10,126 bases of DNA from an uncultured Verrucomicrobiota bacterium (GTDB taxonomy: Bacteria; Verrucomicrobiota; Verrucomicrobiia; Methylacidiphilales; Verrucolacustridaceae): contig CAIVGD010000298.1 in NCBI GenBank assembly GCA_903905395.1, positions 1 through 10,126 of the forward strand. Direction: 5' to 3'. The notes beneath the pieces are model-generated. The model worked only from the letters and a program-made list of their open reading frames with translations, was not told the origin of the DNA and ran no database searches. Numbering within the stretch: position 1 is the first letter of the stretch; each line of letters opens with the position of its first letter. The translations under genes were made by a program, and so were the position numbers. Positions 1-5,785 of the stretch are shown piece after piece.

Positions 1-1740
1 AGGAGACATCAGGAAGTTGGCTTTGACGGAGGAGTGGACGCGGGCTTCAAAATTACGATTTCCAGAAAGCACGCTGGCGGCGACGAGGTCGTGCTCGACC
101 ACCGCTTTTTCAACAGGAGCGGAAAGAGGACCGGAATTGCCTATGCAGGTGGTGCAGCCGTAGCCGACGAGGTTGAAGCCGAGTTGATCGAGGTAGGGCT
201 GGAGTCCGGTGGCGTCGAGGTAGTCGGAGACGACGCGGGAACCGGGAGCGAGGGAGGCTTTGACGGTGGGATCCACGGAAAGACCACGTTCGACGGCTTT
301 TTTTGCAAGGAGGCCGGCGGCGAGCATGACGGACGGGTTGGAAGTGTTCGTGCAGGAAGTGATGGCGGCGATGACGACCGAACCGTTTTTGAGCGTGGCT
401 GATTTTTGATTCTTGGACAGAGGATCCGAAGCGGGGCGATCGGAGATCATATCCTGCTCGTCGATGGAGATGGACACTTGGGCCGATTGATTGAGTTGGT
501 TGGAATCTTTGCCGTAACCGCCTTCGGCTACGGATTTGGCCAGCAGAGAGCCGAAGGTGGATTTAAGAGCAGGGAGTTCGATGCGGTCTTGCGGGCGTTT
601 GGGGCCGGCGACGCTTGGCTGGATTGTGGAAAGGTCCAGTTCGACCAGGGAAGAGAAGTCGAGAGCGTCTTTTTTTGTGGCGATGCCGAAAAGGTTTTGG
701 GCGCGGTAGTAGTCTTCGACGAGTTGGACGAGGTCATCGGGGCGACCGGTGCCGCGGAGGTAAGTGAGGGTTTCATCATCGACTGGGAAGAAGCCCACGG
801 TGGCGCCGTATTCGGGAGCCATGTTGGCGACGGTGGCGCGATCGGGGAGGGTGAGTTTGGCCGCACCGGGGCCGTAGAATTCGACGAATTTGCCGACGAC
901 TTTGTGCTGACGGAGAAGCTGGGTGACGGTGAGCGCGAGGTCGGTGGCGGTGGCGGCGGGGGGGAGTTCACCTGTGAGATAGAATCCGACAACTTCCGGG
1001 GTGAGGAAGGTGAGGGGTTGGCCTAGCATGCTGGCCTCGGCCTCGATGCCGCCGACGCCCCAACCGACAATCCCGAGGCCGTTGATCATGGTGGTATGGG
1101 AATCGGTGCCGACGAGGGAGTCGGGATAAGCGAGGATGGAGCCGTCTGCCTGTTTTTTGGTGAAAACTCCGCGTGCTAGGTACTCGAGATTGACCTGATG
1201 GACGATTCCGATGCCGGGGGGAACAACGCCGAACGTCTCGAAGGCTTGCTGACCCCATTTGAGGAATTCATAGCGTTCGCGGTTGCGCCTGAACTCGTAC
1301 TGCATGTTAAGCATGAATGCCTGGGGGGTGCCGTTGACATCGACCTGGACGGAGTGGTCGACCACGAGATCGACCGGCACGAGGGGTTCGATGAGTTTGG
1401 GATTCTTTTTTAGACGGGCGACGGCATCGCGCATGGCGGCGAGATCGACGAGCAGTGGGACGCCGGTGAAGTCTTGGAGGATGATACGGGCAACCGTGAA
1501 GGGGATTTCTTCTGCGGCGGGTTTTTTAGCGTTCCAGCGGGCAAGGTTTTCCACATCGCGGGTATGGGCCGAGAATCCATCGCAATGCCGGAGAACGGAT
1601 TCGAGGACGATGCGCAGGGAGACGGGGAGGCGGGAAAGGTCGGTTTTGAGATGCAGGCCGAGATTGGGCAGGCTTTGAAATTGGTAAGACTTTTTGGAGG
1701 AGGAGAAACTGGCGAGGGTTTGGGAGCGAAAGTCATTCAT
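1..1740 (-). CDS. acnA: Aconitate hydratase AcnA (partial, C-terminus beyond window)
   Basis: This gene encodes the cytosolic TCA-cycle enzyme that interconverts citrate and isocitrate through cis-aconitate using a [4Fe-4S] cluster. Reading the minus strand from the ATG at 1740-1738 gives 580 codons with no stop; the remaining roughly 300 residues of a family that is usually about 900 long lie beyond position 1. Family signatures are clear: QDFTGVP at residues 85-91, GTDSHTT with D213-S214-H215, the first cluster cysteine in ITSCTNTSNP (C463), and the pair in GYGCTTCIGNSGP (C529, C532). The 66- and 3-residue spacings between the cysteines are those of E. coli AcnA. The visible end, NRNFEARVHSSVKANF, is a conserved aconitase stretch. 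The ATG was chosen because it gives a normal N-terminus (MNDFRSQTL); no Shine-Dalgarno site is evident before it. The gene diverges from lysC. Its coding strand is C-rich, unlike that of lysC. Identification is secure, although AcnA-like relatives such as 2-methylcitrate-type aconitases cannot be fully excluded without the C-terminus. Confidence 0.95.
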   Translation of the reverse strand, partial: MNDFRSQTLASFSSSKKSYQFQSLPNLGLHLKTDLSRLPVSLRIVLESVLRHCDGFSAHTRDVENLARWNAKKPAAEEIPFTVARIILQDFTGVPLLVDLAAMRDAVARLKKNPKLIEPLVPVDLVVDHSVQVDVNGTPQAFMLNMQYEFRRNRERYEFLKWGQQAFETFGVVPPGIGIVHQVNLEYLARGVFTKKQADGSILAYPDSLVGTDSHTTMINGLGIVGWGVGGIEAEASMLGQPLTFLTPEVVGFYLTGELPPAATATDLALTVTQLLRQHKVVGKFVEFYGPGAAKLTLPDRATVANMAPEYGATVGFFPVDDETLTYLRGTGRPDDLVQLVEDYYRAQNLFGIATKKDALDFSSLVELDLSTIQPSVAGPKRPQDRIELPALKSTFGSLLAKSVAEGGYGKDSNQLNQSAQVSISIDEQDMISDRPASDPLSKNQKSATLKNGSVVIAAITSCTNTSNPSVMLAAGLLAKKAVERGLSVDPTVKASLAPGSRVVSDYLDATGLQPYLDQLGFNLVGYGCTTCIGNSGPLSAPVEKAVVEHDLVAASVLSGNRNFEARVHSSVKANFLMSP

Positions 1741-1865
1741 CAAGGTCGAAACATAATCGAAAAAGAAAAGGTGAGAAAGAAAGATGTGAGTTGCGACAGG
1801 TTTTGGCAAAGGCAAATAGAGTTCCGTGTTCCAGATTGGTGGCGAGGGCATGCGTGGGCGCCATG

Positions 1866-1915
1866 TGGATCACATTTTGAGGCGGGCATCCTGCCCGCCG
1901 TCCAGATTGATTCCA
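1866..1915. repeat. Nested REP-like palindrome
   Basis: The core is a perfect inverted repeat, GGCGGGCA (1881-1888) and TGCCCGCC (1892-1899), around a three-base loop TCC. Outside it, after 8-base linkers on each side, TGGATCA (1866-1872) and TGATTCCA (1908-1915) are complementary apart from one bulged base. The GGCGGGCA/TGCCCGCC core resembles short GC-rich extragenic palindromes that are dispersed in some bacterial genomes. No run of T follows it on either strand, so it is not an obvious intrinsic terminator. Whether it is repeated elsewhere in this genome cannot be told from this window. Confidence 0.6.
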
Positions 1916-1942
1916 TAGTAGTGGGCGGGGGAGGCGCGTTTT

Positions 1943-1970
1943 TATCCGTGTTACACATGTAACACGGATA
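1943..1970. promoter_or_regulatory. Operator-like 28-bp palindrome upstream of lysC
   Basis: Two perfect 12-base arms, TATCCGTGTTAC (1943-1954) and GTAACACGGATA (1959-1970), flank a 4-base centre ACAT. The centre reads TACACATGTA, which matches the TACA-N2-TGTA pattern known for BlaI/MecI/CopY-family repressor sites; other dimeric regulators, such as TetR types, also bind palindromes of this sort. It lies about 100 bases before the lysC ATG and about 200 bases from the acnA start. There is no T-tract after it on the plus strand, and on the minus strand it is followed by A residues, so a terminator role is unlikely. The palindrome is seen directly; the operator role and the regulator are inferred. 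Confidence 0.45.
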
Positions 1971-2070
1971 GTGAGACATGAAAAATGGGGTGGTAGAGCA
2001 GGGGTGGGAGGGATGGGGACATCCAAAAATCGGGTGGTGCGAGGGGAAGCGTATTTGGGTAGGTTTCGGC

Positions 2071-3312
2071 ATGGCTTTGTTGGTGCAAAAGTACGGGGGG
2101 AGTTCGGTGGCCAATCTGGAGAGGATTCAGAAGGTGGCGGACCGGGTGGCGGAGTCGCGCCGCAAGGGCAATCGGTTGGTTGTGGTGGTTTCGGCGATGA
2201 GCGGGGTGACCGATGGGCTGTTGAAGATGGCGAGAGGTCTGCATGCGGAACCGAGCGAAAGGGAGATGGATCTTTTGATGGCCACGGGAGAGCAGACGAC
2301 GACGGCCCTGTTGGCCATCGCGTTGCAGGCGCGGGGCGTGGCGGCGGTGGCGCTGACAGGAGCGCAAGCAGGGATTGTGACGGATGGAACGCACACGAAG
2401 GCGCGAATTGAGAATGTGACGCCGAAGGCGGTGGAAGCGCATCTTCGGTTGGGACGGGTGGTGATTGTCGCGGGATTTCAAGGCCAGACGATGGATGGGC
2501 AGGTGACGACGCTGGGGCGAGGGGGCTCCGATTTGACGGCGATTGCCTTGGCCGCGGTGTTAAAGGCGAAGCGTTGTGAAATTTATACGGATGTGGATGG
2601 GGTTTATACGGCAGATCCAAGAACGGAGCCGAAGGCGCGCAAGATTGCGGAGATTTCGTATGATGAGATGTTGGAACTGGCTAGTACGGGGGCGAAGGTG
2701 ATGCAGGCACGGTCGGTGGAGTTTGCCAAGAAGTTCGGGGTGGTCTTTGAGGTGCGATCGAGTTTCAATCGGGCACGAGGAACCATGGTAAAAACGGAAG
2801 CCAAGTCGATGGAGCGCGTGGTTGTGCGCGGGGTGAGTCTGGAGAAGAGCCAGGCGAAGGTGACGTTGGCGGGGGTGGCAGATCGGCCGGGTGTGGCGGC
2901 GAAACTTTTTACGGGGATTGCCAAGGCTGGAATCAATGTGGACATGATCGTGCAGAACGTTTCCCTGCCGACTGGGGGCCGAAACAGCAAAGCGCAGACG
3001 GACATCACATTCACAGTTCCGCGGGAGGAGCTGGCCAAAGTGAGGAAGTTCCTCGAACCGTTCCGCCGGTCGGGTGGGGCTCGGCAGATCCTTTTTCGTG
3101 AAGGGGTGGCGAAACTTTCTGTCGTGGGGATCGGAATGCGGAGTCATACTGGAGTGGCGGCGCAGTTGTTCCAGGCATTGGCCTCGGCCCGTGTGAATAT
3201 TCAGATGATCAGCACGAGCGAGATTAAGATCACCGTGGTGGTGGATGAGGATGCGGGTCCCAAGGCGGTGAGGGCGGCGCACCGTGAGTTTCGACTGGGA
3301 AAAAGGGGATGA
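2071..3312 (+). CDS. lysC: Aspartate kinase (monofunctional)
   Basis: LysC phosphorylates L-aspartate to 4-aspartyl phosphate, the first step to lysine/diaminopimelate, threonine and methionine. The 413-residue product has the usual length for monofunctional aspartokinases. The amino-acid kinase domain occupies about residues 3-230, with KYGGSS at 7-12, VVVVSAMSGVTD at 37-48, GRGGSDLTA at 149-157 and TDVDGVYTADPR at 173-184. Two ACT domains follow, starting near residues 264 (VTLAGVADRPGVA) and 349 (LSVVGIGMRSHTGVA), as in enzymes feedback-inhibited by lysine with or without threonine. The frame is open from 1978, but the ATG at 2071 gives the family's normal N-terminus (MALLVQKYGG) and has a TAGG about 7 bases upstream, so the 31-residue extension was discarded. 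The stop overlaps the next ATG (ATGA), suggesting translational coupling with the DoxX-type gene. Asd, the next enzyme in the pathway, is encoded at 7443-8468. Confidence 0.96.
   Translation: MALLVQKYGGSSVANLERIQKVADRVAESRRKGNRLVVVVSAMSGVTDGLLKMARGLHAEPSEREMDLLMATGEQTTTALLAIALQARGVAAVALTGAQAGIVTDGTHTKARIENVTPKAVEAHLRLGRVVIVAGFQGQTMDGQVTTLGRGGSDLTAIALAAVLKAKRCEIYTDVDGVYTADPRTEPKARKIAEISYDEMLELASTGAKVMQARSVEFAKKFGVVFEVRSSFNRARGTMVKTEAKSMERVVVRGVSLEKSQAKVTLAGVADRPGVAAKLFTGIAKAGINVDMIVQNVSLPTGGRNSKAQTDITFTVPREELAKVRKFLEPFRRSGGARQILFREGVAKLSVVGIGMRSHTGVAAQLFQALASARVNIQMISTSEIKITVVVDEDAGPKAVRAAHREFRLGKRG
2796..2811 (+). promoter_or_regulatory. Possible internal translation start for a LysC beta subunit
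   Basis: GGAAG at 2796-2800 lies 8 bases before an in-frame ATG at 2809-2811 (codon 247 of lysC). Starting here would give a 167-residue protein, MERVVVRGVSLEK..., made of the two ACT domains. Corynebacterium glutamicum and Bacillus subtilis lysC genes produce a regulatory beta subunit from an in-frame internal start at the equivalent place. Here it is inferred only from position and the ribosome-binding-like sequence. Confidence 0.35.
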
Positions 3313-3770
3313 AACCCGAGCTTATCGATCCCCGACCCTTTTGGGTCCGGTGGGGAAGCCGGGACTGGGCTTTCCTCCTTCTGCAGGTTTTTCTTGGGTT
3401 ACGATTTTTGACGGCGGGGCTGGGCAAGTTTAACGGGCCGAGTGGGCTGAGCTTCTCCCACTTTTATGGGCAAGTCTTGCCGGCCTTAAGCCAACCCTTT
3501 TTGGAGAAGACTTTTTTGCCGGCGTGGTCGCTGATGTTGTATTTTGGAATTCTGCCGTACGGGGAGATTCTGCTGGGCGCAGGCATCTTGGTGGCGGGTC
3601 GGAATCGGGGTCCGCTGGTTCTGGCGGGACTGCTTTATATTTCCCTGGCGTTCGGGCAGATGCTGATCGGGGGACATTCGACCGTGGCGGACATCGCTAT
3701 CCATCTGGCTCTGGTGGTGGTCGCATTGATCTTGGCGGGGGACGAGGGAGCGGAACCACAGAAAGCCTGA
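3309..3770 (+). CDS. DoxX-family membrane protein
   Basis: The 153-residue product is a small integral membrane protein with four predicted hydrophobic helices at roughly residues 21-39, 74-96, 101-120 and 125-143. The first helix carries LGLRFLTAGLGKF, the R-x(n)-G-x-x-KF pattern typical of the DoxX/DoxD family. Members include the subunits of an archaeal thiosulfate:quinone oxidoreductase, and many are uncharacterised inner-membrane proteins linked to redox or thiol stress. A loop with YGQVLPAL separates helices 1 and 2, as in related proteins. The ATG at 3309 overlaps the lysC stop by four bases, so the two are likely co-translated, although no functional link to aspartate metabolism is known. 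The stop is followed 53 bases later by tRNA-Lys. Family assignment is fairly sure; the substrate is unknown. Confidence 0.8.
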   Translation: MKPELIDPRPFWVRWGSRDWAFLLLQVFLGLRFLTAGLGKFNGPSGLSFSHFYGQVLPALSQPFLEKTFLPAWSLMLYFGILPYGEILLGAGILVAGRNRGPLVLAGLLYISLAFGQMLIGGHSTVADIAIHLALVVVALILAGDEGAEPQKA

Positions 3771-3782
3771 GGCGGTCTGGAA

Positions 3783-3811
3783 TTGCCGATGGGTGGATGG
3801 GCCGATAGGAT
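3783..3811 (+). promoter_or_regulatory. Candidate promoter of tRNA-Lys
   Basis: TTGCCG (3783-3788) and TAGGAT (3806-3811) are separated by 17 bases, and each matches four of six sigma-70 consensus positions. The predicted transcription start falls near 3818, a few bases before the mature tRNA 5' end at 3824. This is a weak match found by eye. Confidence 0.3.
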
Positions 3812-3823
3812 TGCACGCTTATC

Positions 3824-3896
3824 GCCTCGGTAGCTCAGTTGGTAGAGCAGGTGACTCTTAATCACCGGGTCCTAGGTTCGAGCCCTAGCCGAGGCA
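3824..3896 (+). tRNA. tRNA-Lys (anticodon CTT)
   Basis: A complete 73-base cloverleaf can be folded. The acceptor stem is GCCTCGG (3824-3830) with CCGAGGC (3889-3895) and discriminator A3896. The D arm is GCTCAGTTGGTAGAGC. The anticodon stem GGTGA/TCACC encloses loop CTCTTAA, giving anticodon CTT, which reads the lysine codon AAG. The T arm is CTAGG-TTCGAGC-CCTAG. The 3' CCA is not encoded (ACACT follows), so it must be added by nucleotidyltransferase. A strong hairpin with a T-run lies about 90 bases downstream and probably ends the transcript. Confidence 0.97.
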
Positions 3897-4190
3897 CACT
3901 TGTTTAGAAGTTTAAGATTAAGTTTAAGTCAGATGGGGAGAGCAGAAGGGATTAAGGGGCGAAGGATTTTGGATGTTGAATTCTTTCCCGCAGTCGCGGG
4001 ACGCAGACGCGGATTTTTGATTATGAAGAGGTGGGGGGGGAAAGGGGTTAAGGGATGGGAATTTTGAAATTTGAGAACCCGGCTTTGTTTTTCAGTTTAT
4101 GAATGGTCTGACCAAGTTCTTGAATTTTAGCTTTATGGGTGAAGTCCGAATTCCTTTGAATGACCTAAATTTGCCAGCCATCTTTCAGGA
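3897..4190. other. Gene-poor stretch after tRNA-Lys
   Basis: This stretch of about 290 bases holds a short hexamer repeat (TTTAAG, ATTAAG, TTTAAG at 3911-3928), the probable tRNA terminator (3988-4018) and a run of eight G at 4033-4040. It also contains a 31-codon open frame (4099-4194) that ends across the bactofilin GTG start. Its right half is AT-rich relative to the surroundings and probably contains the promoter of the bactofilin pair, but no convincing -35/-10 pair was found. Confidence 0.6.
3988..4018 (+). terminator. Intrinsic terminator after tRNA-Lys
   Basis: CCGC-A-GTCGCG pairs with CGC-A-GACGCGG around a GGA triloop. This makes a ten-pair GC-rich stem with one bulged A on each side, immediately followed by A and five T (4014-4018). 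Position and orientation fit termination of the tRNA-Lys transcript and possibly read-through from lysC-doxX. Confidence 0.65.
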
Positions 4191-4532
4191 GTGAGCGACA
4201 GAGGATCCTACTCTTCGGAGGAATCGACCCTGACGGGTGGGGGGCTGCAGGTCTGGGGGGATGTGAGGTTGGGTCGGGACGGAGTGATCGGGGCCAAGGT
4301 TAAAGGCAATGTGAGGGCTTTTGGCAAGCTGGTGATCTCCGCTGTGGCTGAGGTGTCCGGATTGATTGAGGGGCAGGACATCCGGTTGGAGGGGAAGGGG
4401 ACGGGCGGATTGGAGGGGCGGGGAAAGGTGTGGCTCGGACCCCAATCAGTTTTGCGCACCCGCTGTGTGGCGAAGGAGCTGAGGATCGAGCCTGGGGCGG
4501 ATTTTCGCGGAGAACTTCGCGTGGAAAATTAG
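4191..4532 (+). CDS. Short bactofilin-like protein
   Basis: The 113-residue product consists almost entirely of the short glycine-punctuated beta-strand repeats typical of bactofilins (polymer-forming cytoskeletal proteins), which stack into a right-handed beta-helix and polymerise head to head without nucleotide. Examples are GGLQVWGDVRLG, IGAKVKGNVRAFGKLVIS and LIEGQDIRLEGKG. The end, LRIEPGADFRGELRVEN, closely matches the terminal strand of bactofilin domains. The terminal tails flanking the domain are very short. The start is uncertain: GTG at 4191 is the only start-like codon after the in-frame stop at 4161-4163, and the AGGAG next to it overlaps the start codon instead of lying at the usual distance. 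The zinc-ribbon bactofilin gene follows 3 bases after the stop, so the two form an operon. A single cysteine, C92, is present. Confidence 0.75.
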   Translation: MSDRGSYSSEESTLTGGGLQVWGDVRLGRDGVIGAKVKGNVRAFGKLVISAVAEVSGLIEGQDIRLEGKGTGGLEGRGKVWLGPQSVLRTRCVAKELRIEPGADFRGELRVEN

Positions 4533-4535
4533 CGC

Positions 4536-5231
4536 ATGGCGACGACTTTAACCAAGGTGGAGATACATTGCCCGGAGTGTGGGCAGACCCAGATGGAGTC
4601 GGAAAACTTTATTTCCACCGTATGCCGCAATTGCGGGGCGTATTACAAGTCGGTGCATGCCCCGGGGCGGAGCCGCCGAAAGGTGAAGCGCCTGAAGGTG
4701 AAAAAGAGGGAACTGGCCTGTGCGGAGTGCGGCGCGTTGCAGGAAGTGGCCGAGGAGGCGCAGTCCTCCACCTGTCTGGCGTGCGGGCGGCATCTCGAAC
4801 TGGGTCACCGGGAGATTCTCGGGGAGCATCTGGGCAACCTCAGCCTCGAGGGAGAGTTGGTCATCTGGCCGAAGGGAAATTTCGGTGGCTCGAGGGCGCG
4901 GGCGGCCAGGATTGTACTGCATGGCCGAGCGAGCGGTTTTCTCGAGGCGCAGGAGCGGCTGAGGGTGGAAGGGCAGGCCAAGATTCGGGCGGGAGCTTCC
5001 GGGGGAATCCTGGAAATCAAGGCAGGGGCGAGTCTGGAGTGCGGCGATACTCTGCGGTTTAGCGAGGGTCAGATCGATGGGGAGTTGCGCTGCGCGATTG
5101 CGCGTTTTGAGGGGCCCCTCAAGGTCGGGCCGCACGGACGGGTGGTGGCAGAGAAGATCAGCTTCACGGAGCTGACGGTGGAGAGCGGGGGACAGGTCCA
5201 CGCGCAAGCCGAGACGAAAACTCCAAGATAA
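4536..5231 (+). CDS. Double zinc-ribbon protein with C-terminal bactofilin-like domain
   Basis: The 231-residue product has two N-terminal zinc-ribbon modules with identical C-x2-C-x14-C-x2-C spacing (C12/C15/C30/C33 and C62/C65/C80/C83). A basic linker (about residues 44-58, RSRRKVKRLKVKKR) lies between them. From about residue 96 to 225 it consists of glycine-spaced beta repeats such as LGNLSLEGELVIWPKGNFGG, VLHGRASGFLEA and SEGQIDGELRCAIARFEGPLKVGPHGRV, which resemble a bactofilin beta-helix. The zinc sites would be structural or bind a partner, possibly nucleic acid given the basic linker; this is inference. The ATG at 4536 follows the preceding bactofilin stop by 3 bases, with only a weak GGAA upstream. 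It converges on a classical bactofilin gene 31 bases downstream. I do not know a named family for this fusion. The zinc-ribbon reading is confident and the bactofilin assignment less so. Confidence 0.72.
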   Translation: MATTLTKVEIHCPECGQTQMESENFISTVCRNCGAYYKSVHAPGRSRRKVKRLKVKKRELACAECGALQEVAEEAQSSTCLACGRHLELGHREILGEHLGNLSLEGELVIWPKGNFGGSRARAARIVLHGRASGFLEAQERLRVEGQAKIRAGASGGILEIKAGASLECGDTLRFSEGQIDGELRCAIARFEGPLKVGPHGRVVAEKISFTELTVESGGQVHAQAETKTPR

Positions 5232-5237
5232 GTTGTC

Positions 5238-5255
5238 GGCGCGTAGGGGTGCGCC
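5238..5255. terminator. Weak hairpin between convergent bactofilin genes
   Basis: GGCGCG (5238-5243) can pair with TGCGCC (5250-5255), five Watson-Crick pairs plus one G-T, in the 31-base gap between two convergent stops. Neither side has a clear T-run, so at best it is a weak bidirectional terminator. Confidence 0.25.
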
Positions 5256-5262
5256 CGGAAAA

Positions 5263-5748
5263 TTATTTAGGTTTGGCCGGAGAGCTGAGGCGGCGGAAAA
5301 CGGGGGCGAATTCCGGGGCAGAGGCTTTGCCTTCGATGGGGTCGGAGCGGCCGCGGAAAGTTGCGGCTTCTGAGACGATGAATTTGGCGGTGCGCACATC
5401 CCCGAAAAGTTCGGCATTGTCGCAAACTTCCACGGACTCGGTGGCGGTGATGTTGCCTTGGACCTTGCCCCGGACGACGACCTTGGTGGCGTGAATCTCC
5501 GCCTTGACGACGGCCTCGGTGCCGATCGTCAGAATGCCTTGAGAAATGATTTCCCCTTCGAAAGTACCGTTGAATTCAAGAGGACCATCGAAAGCGAGAG
5601 TTCCCTTGATCTCGACTTGGTCGGTGATCACGGCCATGCGGGTGGTGGGGGAAGATTCGATGCGGGCGGTGCTCACTTTACTATTTTCAGGGTAGCTGAA
5701 AGTGGCATCCAAGGTCTCCACTTTACGGCCATTAGGTCGATTAAACAT
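5263..5748 (-). CDS. Bactofilin (polymer-forming cytoskeletal protein)
   Basis: The 161-residue product has the classical bactofilin layout. A polar, probably disordered tail (residues 1-37) precedes the beta-helical domain at about 38-134, and a proline/arginine-rich C-terminal tail ends KPK. The domain includes MAVITDQVEIKGTLAFDGPL, FNGTFEGEIISQGILTIGTEAVV, IHATKVVVRGKVQGNI and the closing ELFGDVRTAKFIVSEAATFRG, strongly resembling BacA/BacM-type proteins. Bactofilins polymerise spontaneously and scaffold cell-wall enzymes or other envelope and chromosome-positioning proteins. The ATG at 5748-5746 has no Shine-Dalgarno sequence and sits just downstream of a plausible promoter (see 5758-5785). 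The gene is convergent with the zinc-ribbon bactofilin operon and divergent from the 5866 gene. Family assignment is secure. Confidence 0.92.
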   Translation of the reverse strand: MFNRPNGRKVETLDATFSYPENSKVSTARIESSPTTRMAVITDQVEIKGTLAFDGPLEFNGTFEGEIISQGILTIGTEAVVKAEIHATKVVVRGKVQGNITATESVEVCDNAELFGDVRTAKFIVSEAATFRGRSDPIEGKASAPEFAPVFRRLSSPAKPK

Positions 5749-5757
5749 ATTTACACA

Positions 5758-5785
5758 TTAATACGGAAATACTCTATCCTGTAAA
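5758..5785 (-). promoter_or_regulatory. Candidate promoter of the bactofilin gene, near-leaderless
   Basis: On the minus strand, TTTACA (5785-5780, five of six matches to TTGACA) and TATTAA (5763-5758, four of six matches to TATAAT) are separated by 16 bases. Only 9 bases lie between the -10 hexamer and the ATG at 5748, so transcription would begin within a few bases of the start codon. The lack of a Shine-Dalgarno site is consistent with a leaderless mRNA. Confidence 0.4.

Larger units (their letters stand above)
1741..2070. other. Gene-free divergent region between acnA and lysC
   Basis: These 330 bases separate the divergent acnA and lysC starts. No convincing protein gene is present: the open frames crossing it are extensions or shadows of the flanking genes. 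It contains two separate inverted repeats, described in their own entries, and presumably both promoters. I could not find a clear -35/-10 pair for either gene. No lysine riboswitch motifs were recognised upstream of lysC. The octamer CCAGATTG occurs twice, near 1830 and near 1902. Confidence 0.7.

Noticed and set aside
34..1962. Several long plus-strand open frames (34-402, 406-1026, 1198-1413, 1474-1962)
   Set aside because: They are antisense to acnA, whose motifs and cluster cysteines are unambiguous. Their Gly/Glu/Asp-rich translations are typical complements of a C-rich coding strand.
1943..1970. The palindrome as an intrinsic terminator of acnA or lysC transcription
   Set aside because: It lies upstream of both genes and lacks a T-run downstream on either strand.
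1978..2070. 31-residue N-terminal extension of LysC from the ATG at 1978
   Set aside because: The extension has no similarity to aspartokinase N-termini, begins right after the palindrome, and the ATG at 2071 gives the family start.
1741..2070. Lysine riboswitch upstream of lysC
   Set aside because: None of the conserved L-box core motifs were recognised; the inverted repeats there are too simple.
1733..2620. 295-codon minus-strand frame across the acnA-lysC gap and into lysC
   Set aside because: The translation is Pro/Ser/His/Arg-rich low complexity and lies opposite lysC; it is a shadow.
4548..5417. 289-codon minus-strand frame opposite the zinc-ribbon gene
   Set aside because: It overlaps two better-supported genes, is rich in Pro/Arg/Leu, and has no motifs.
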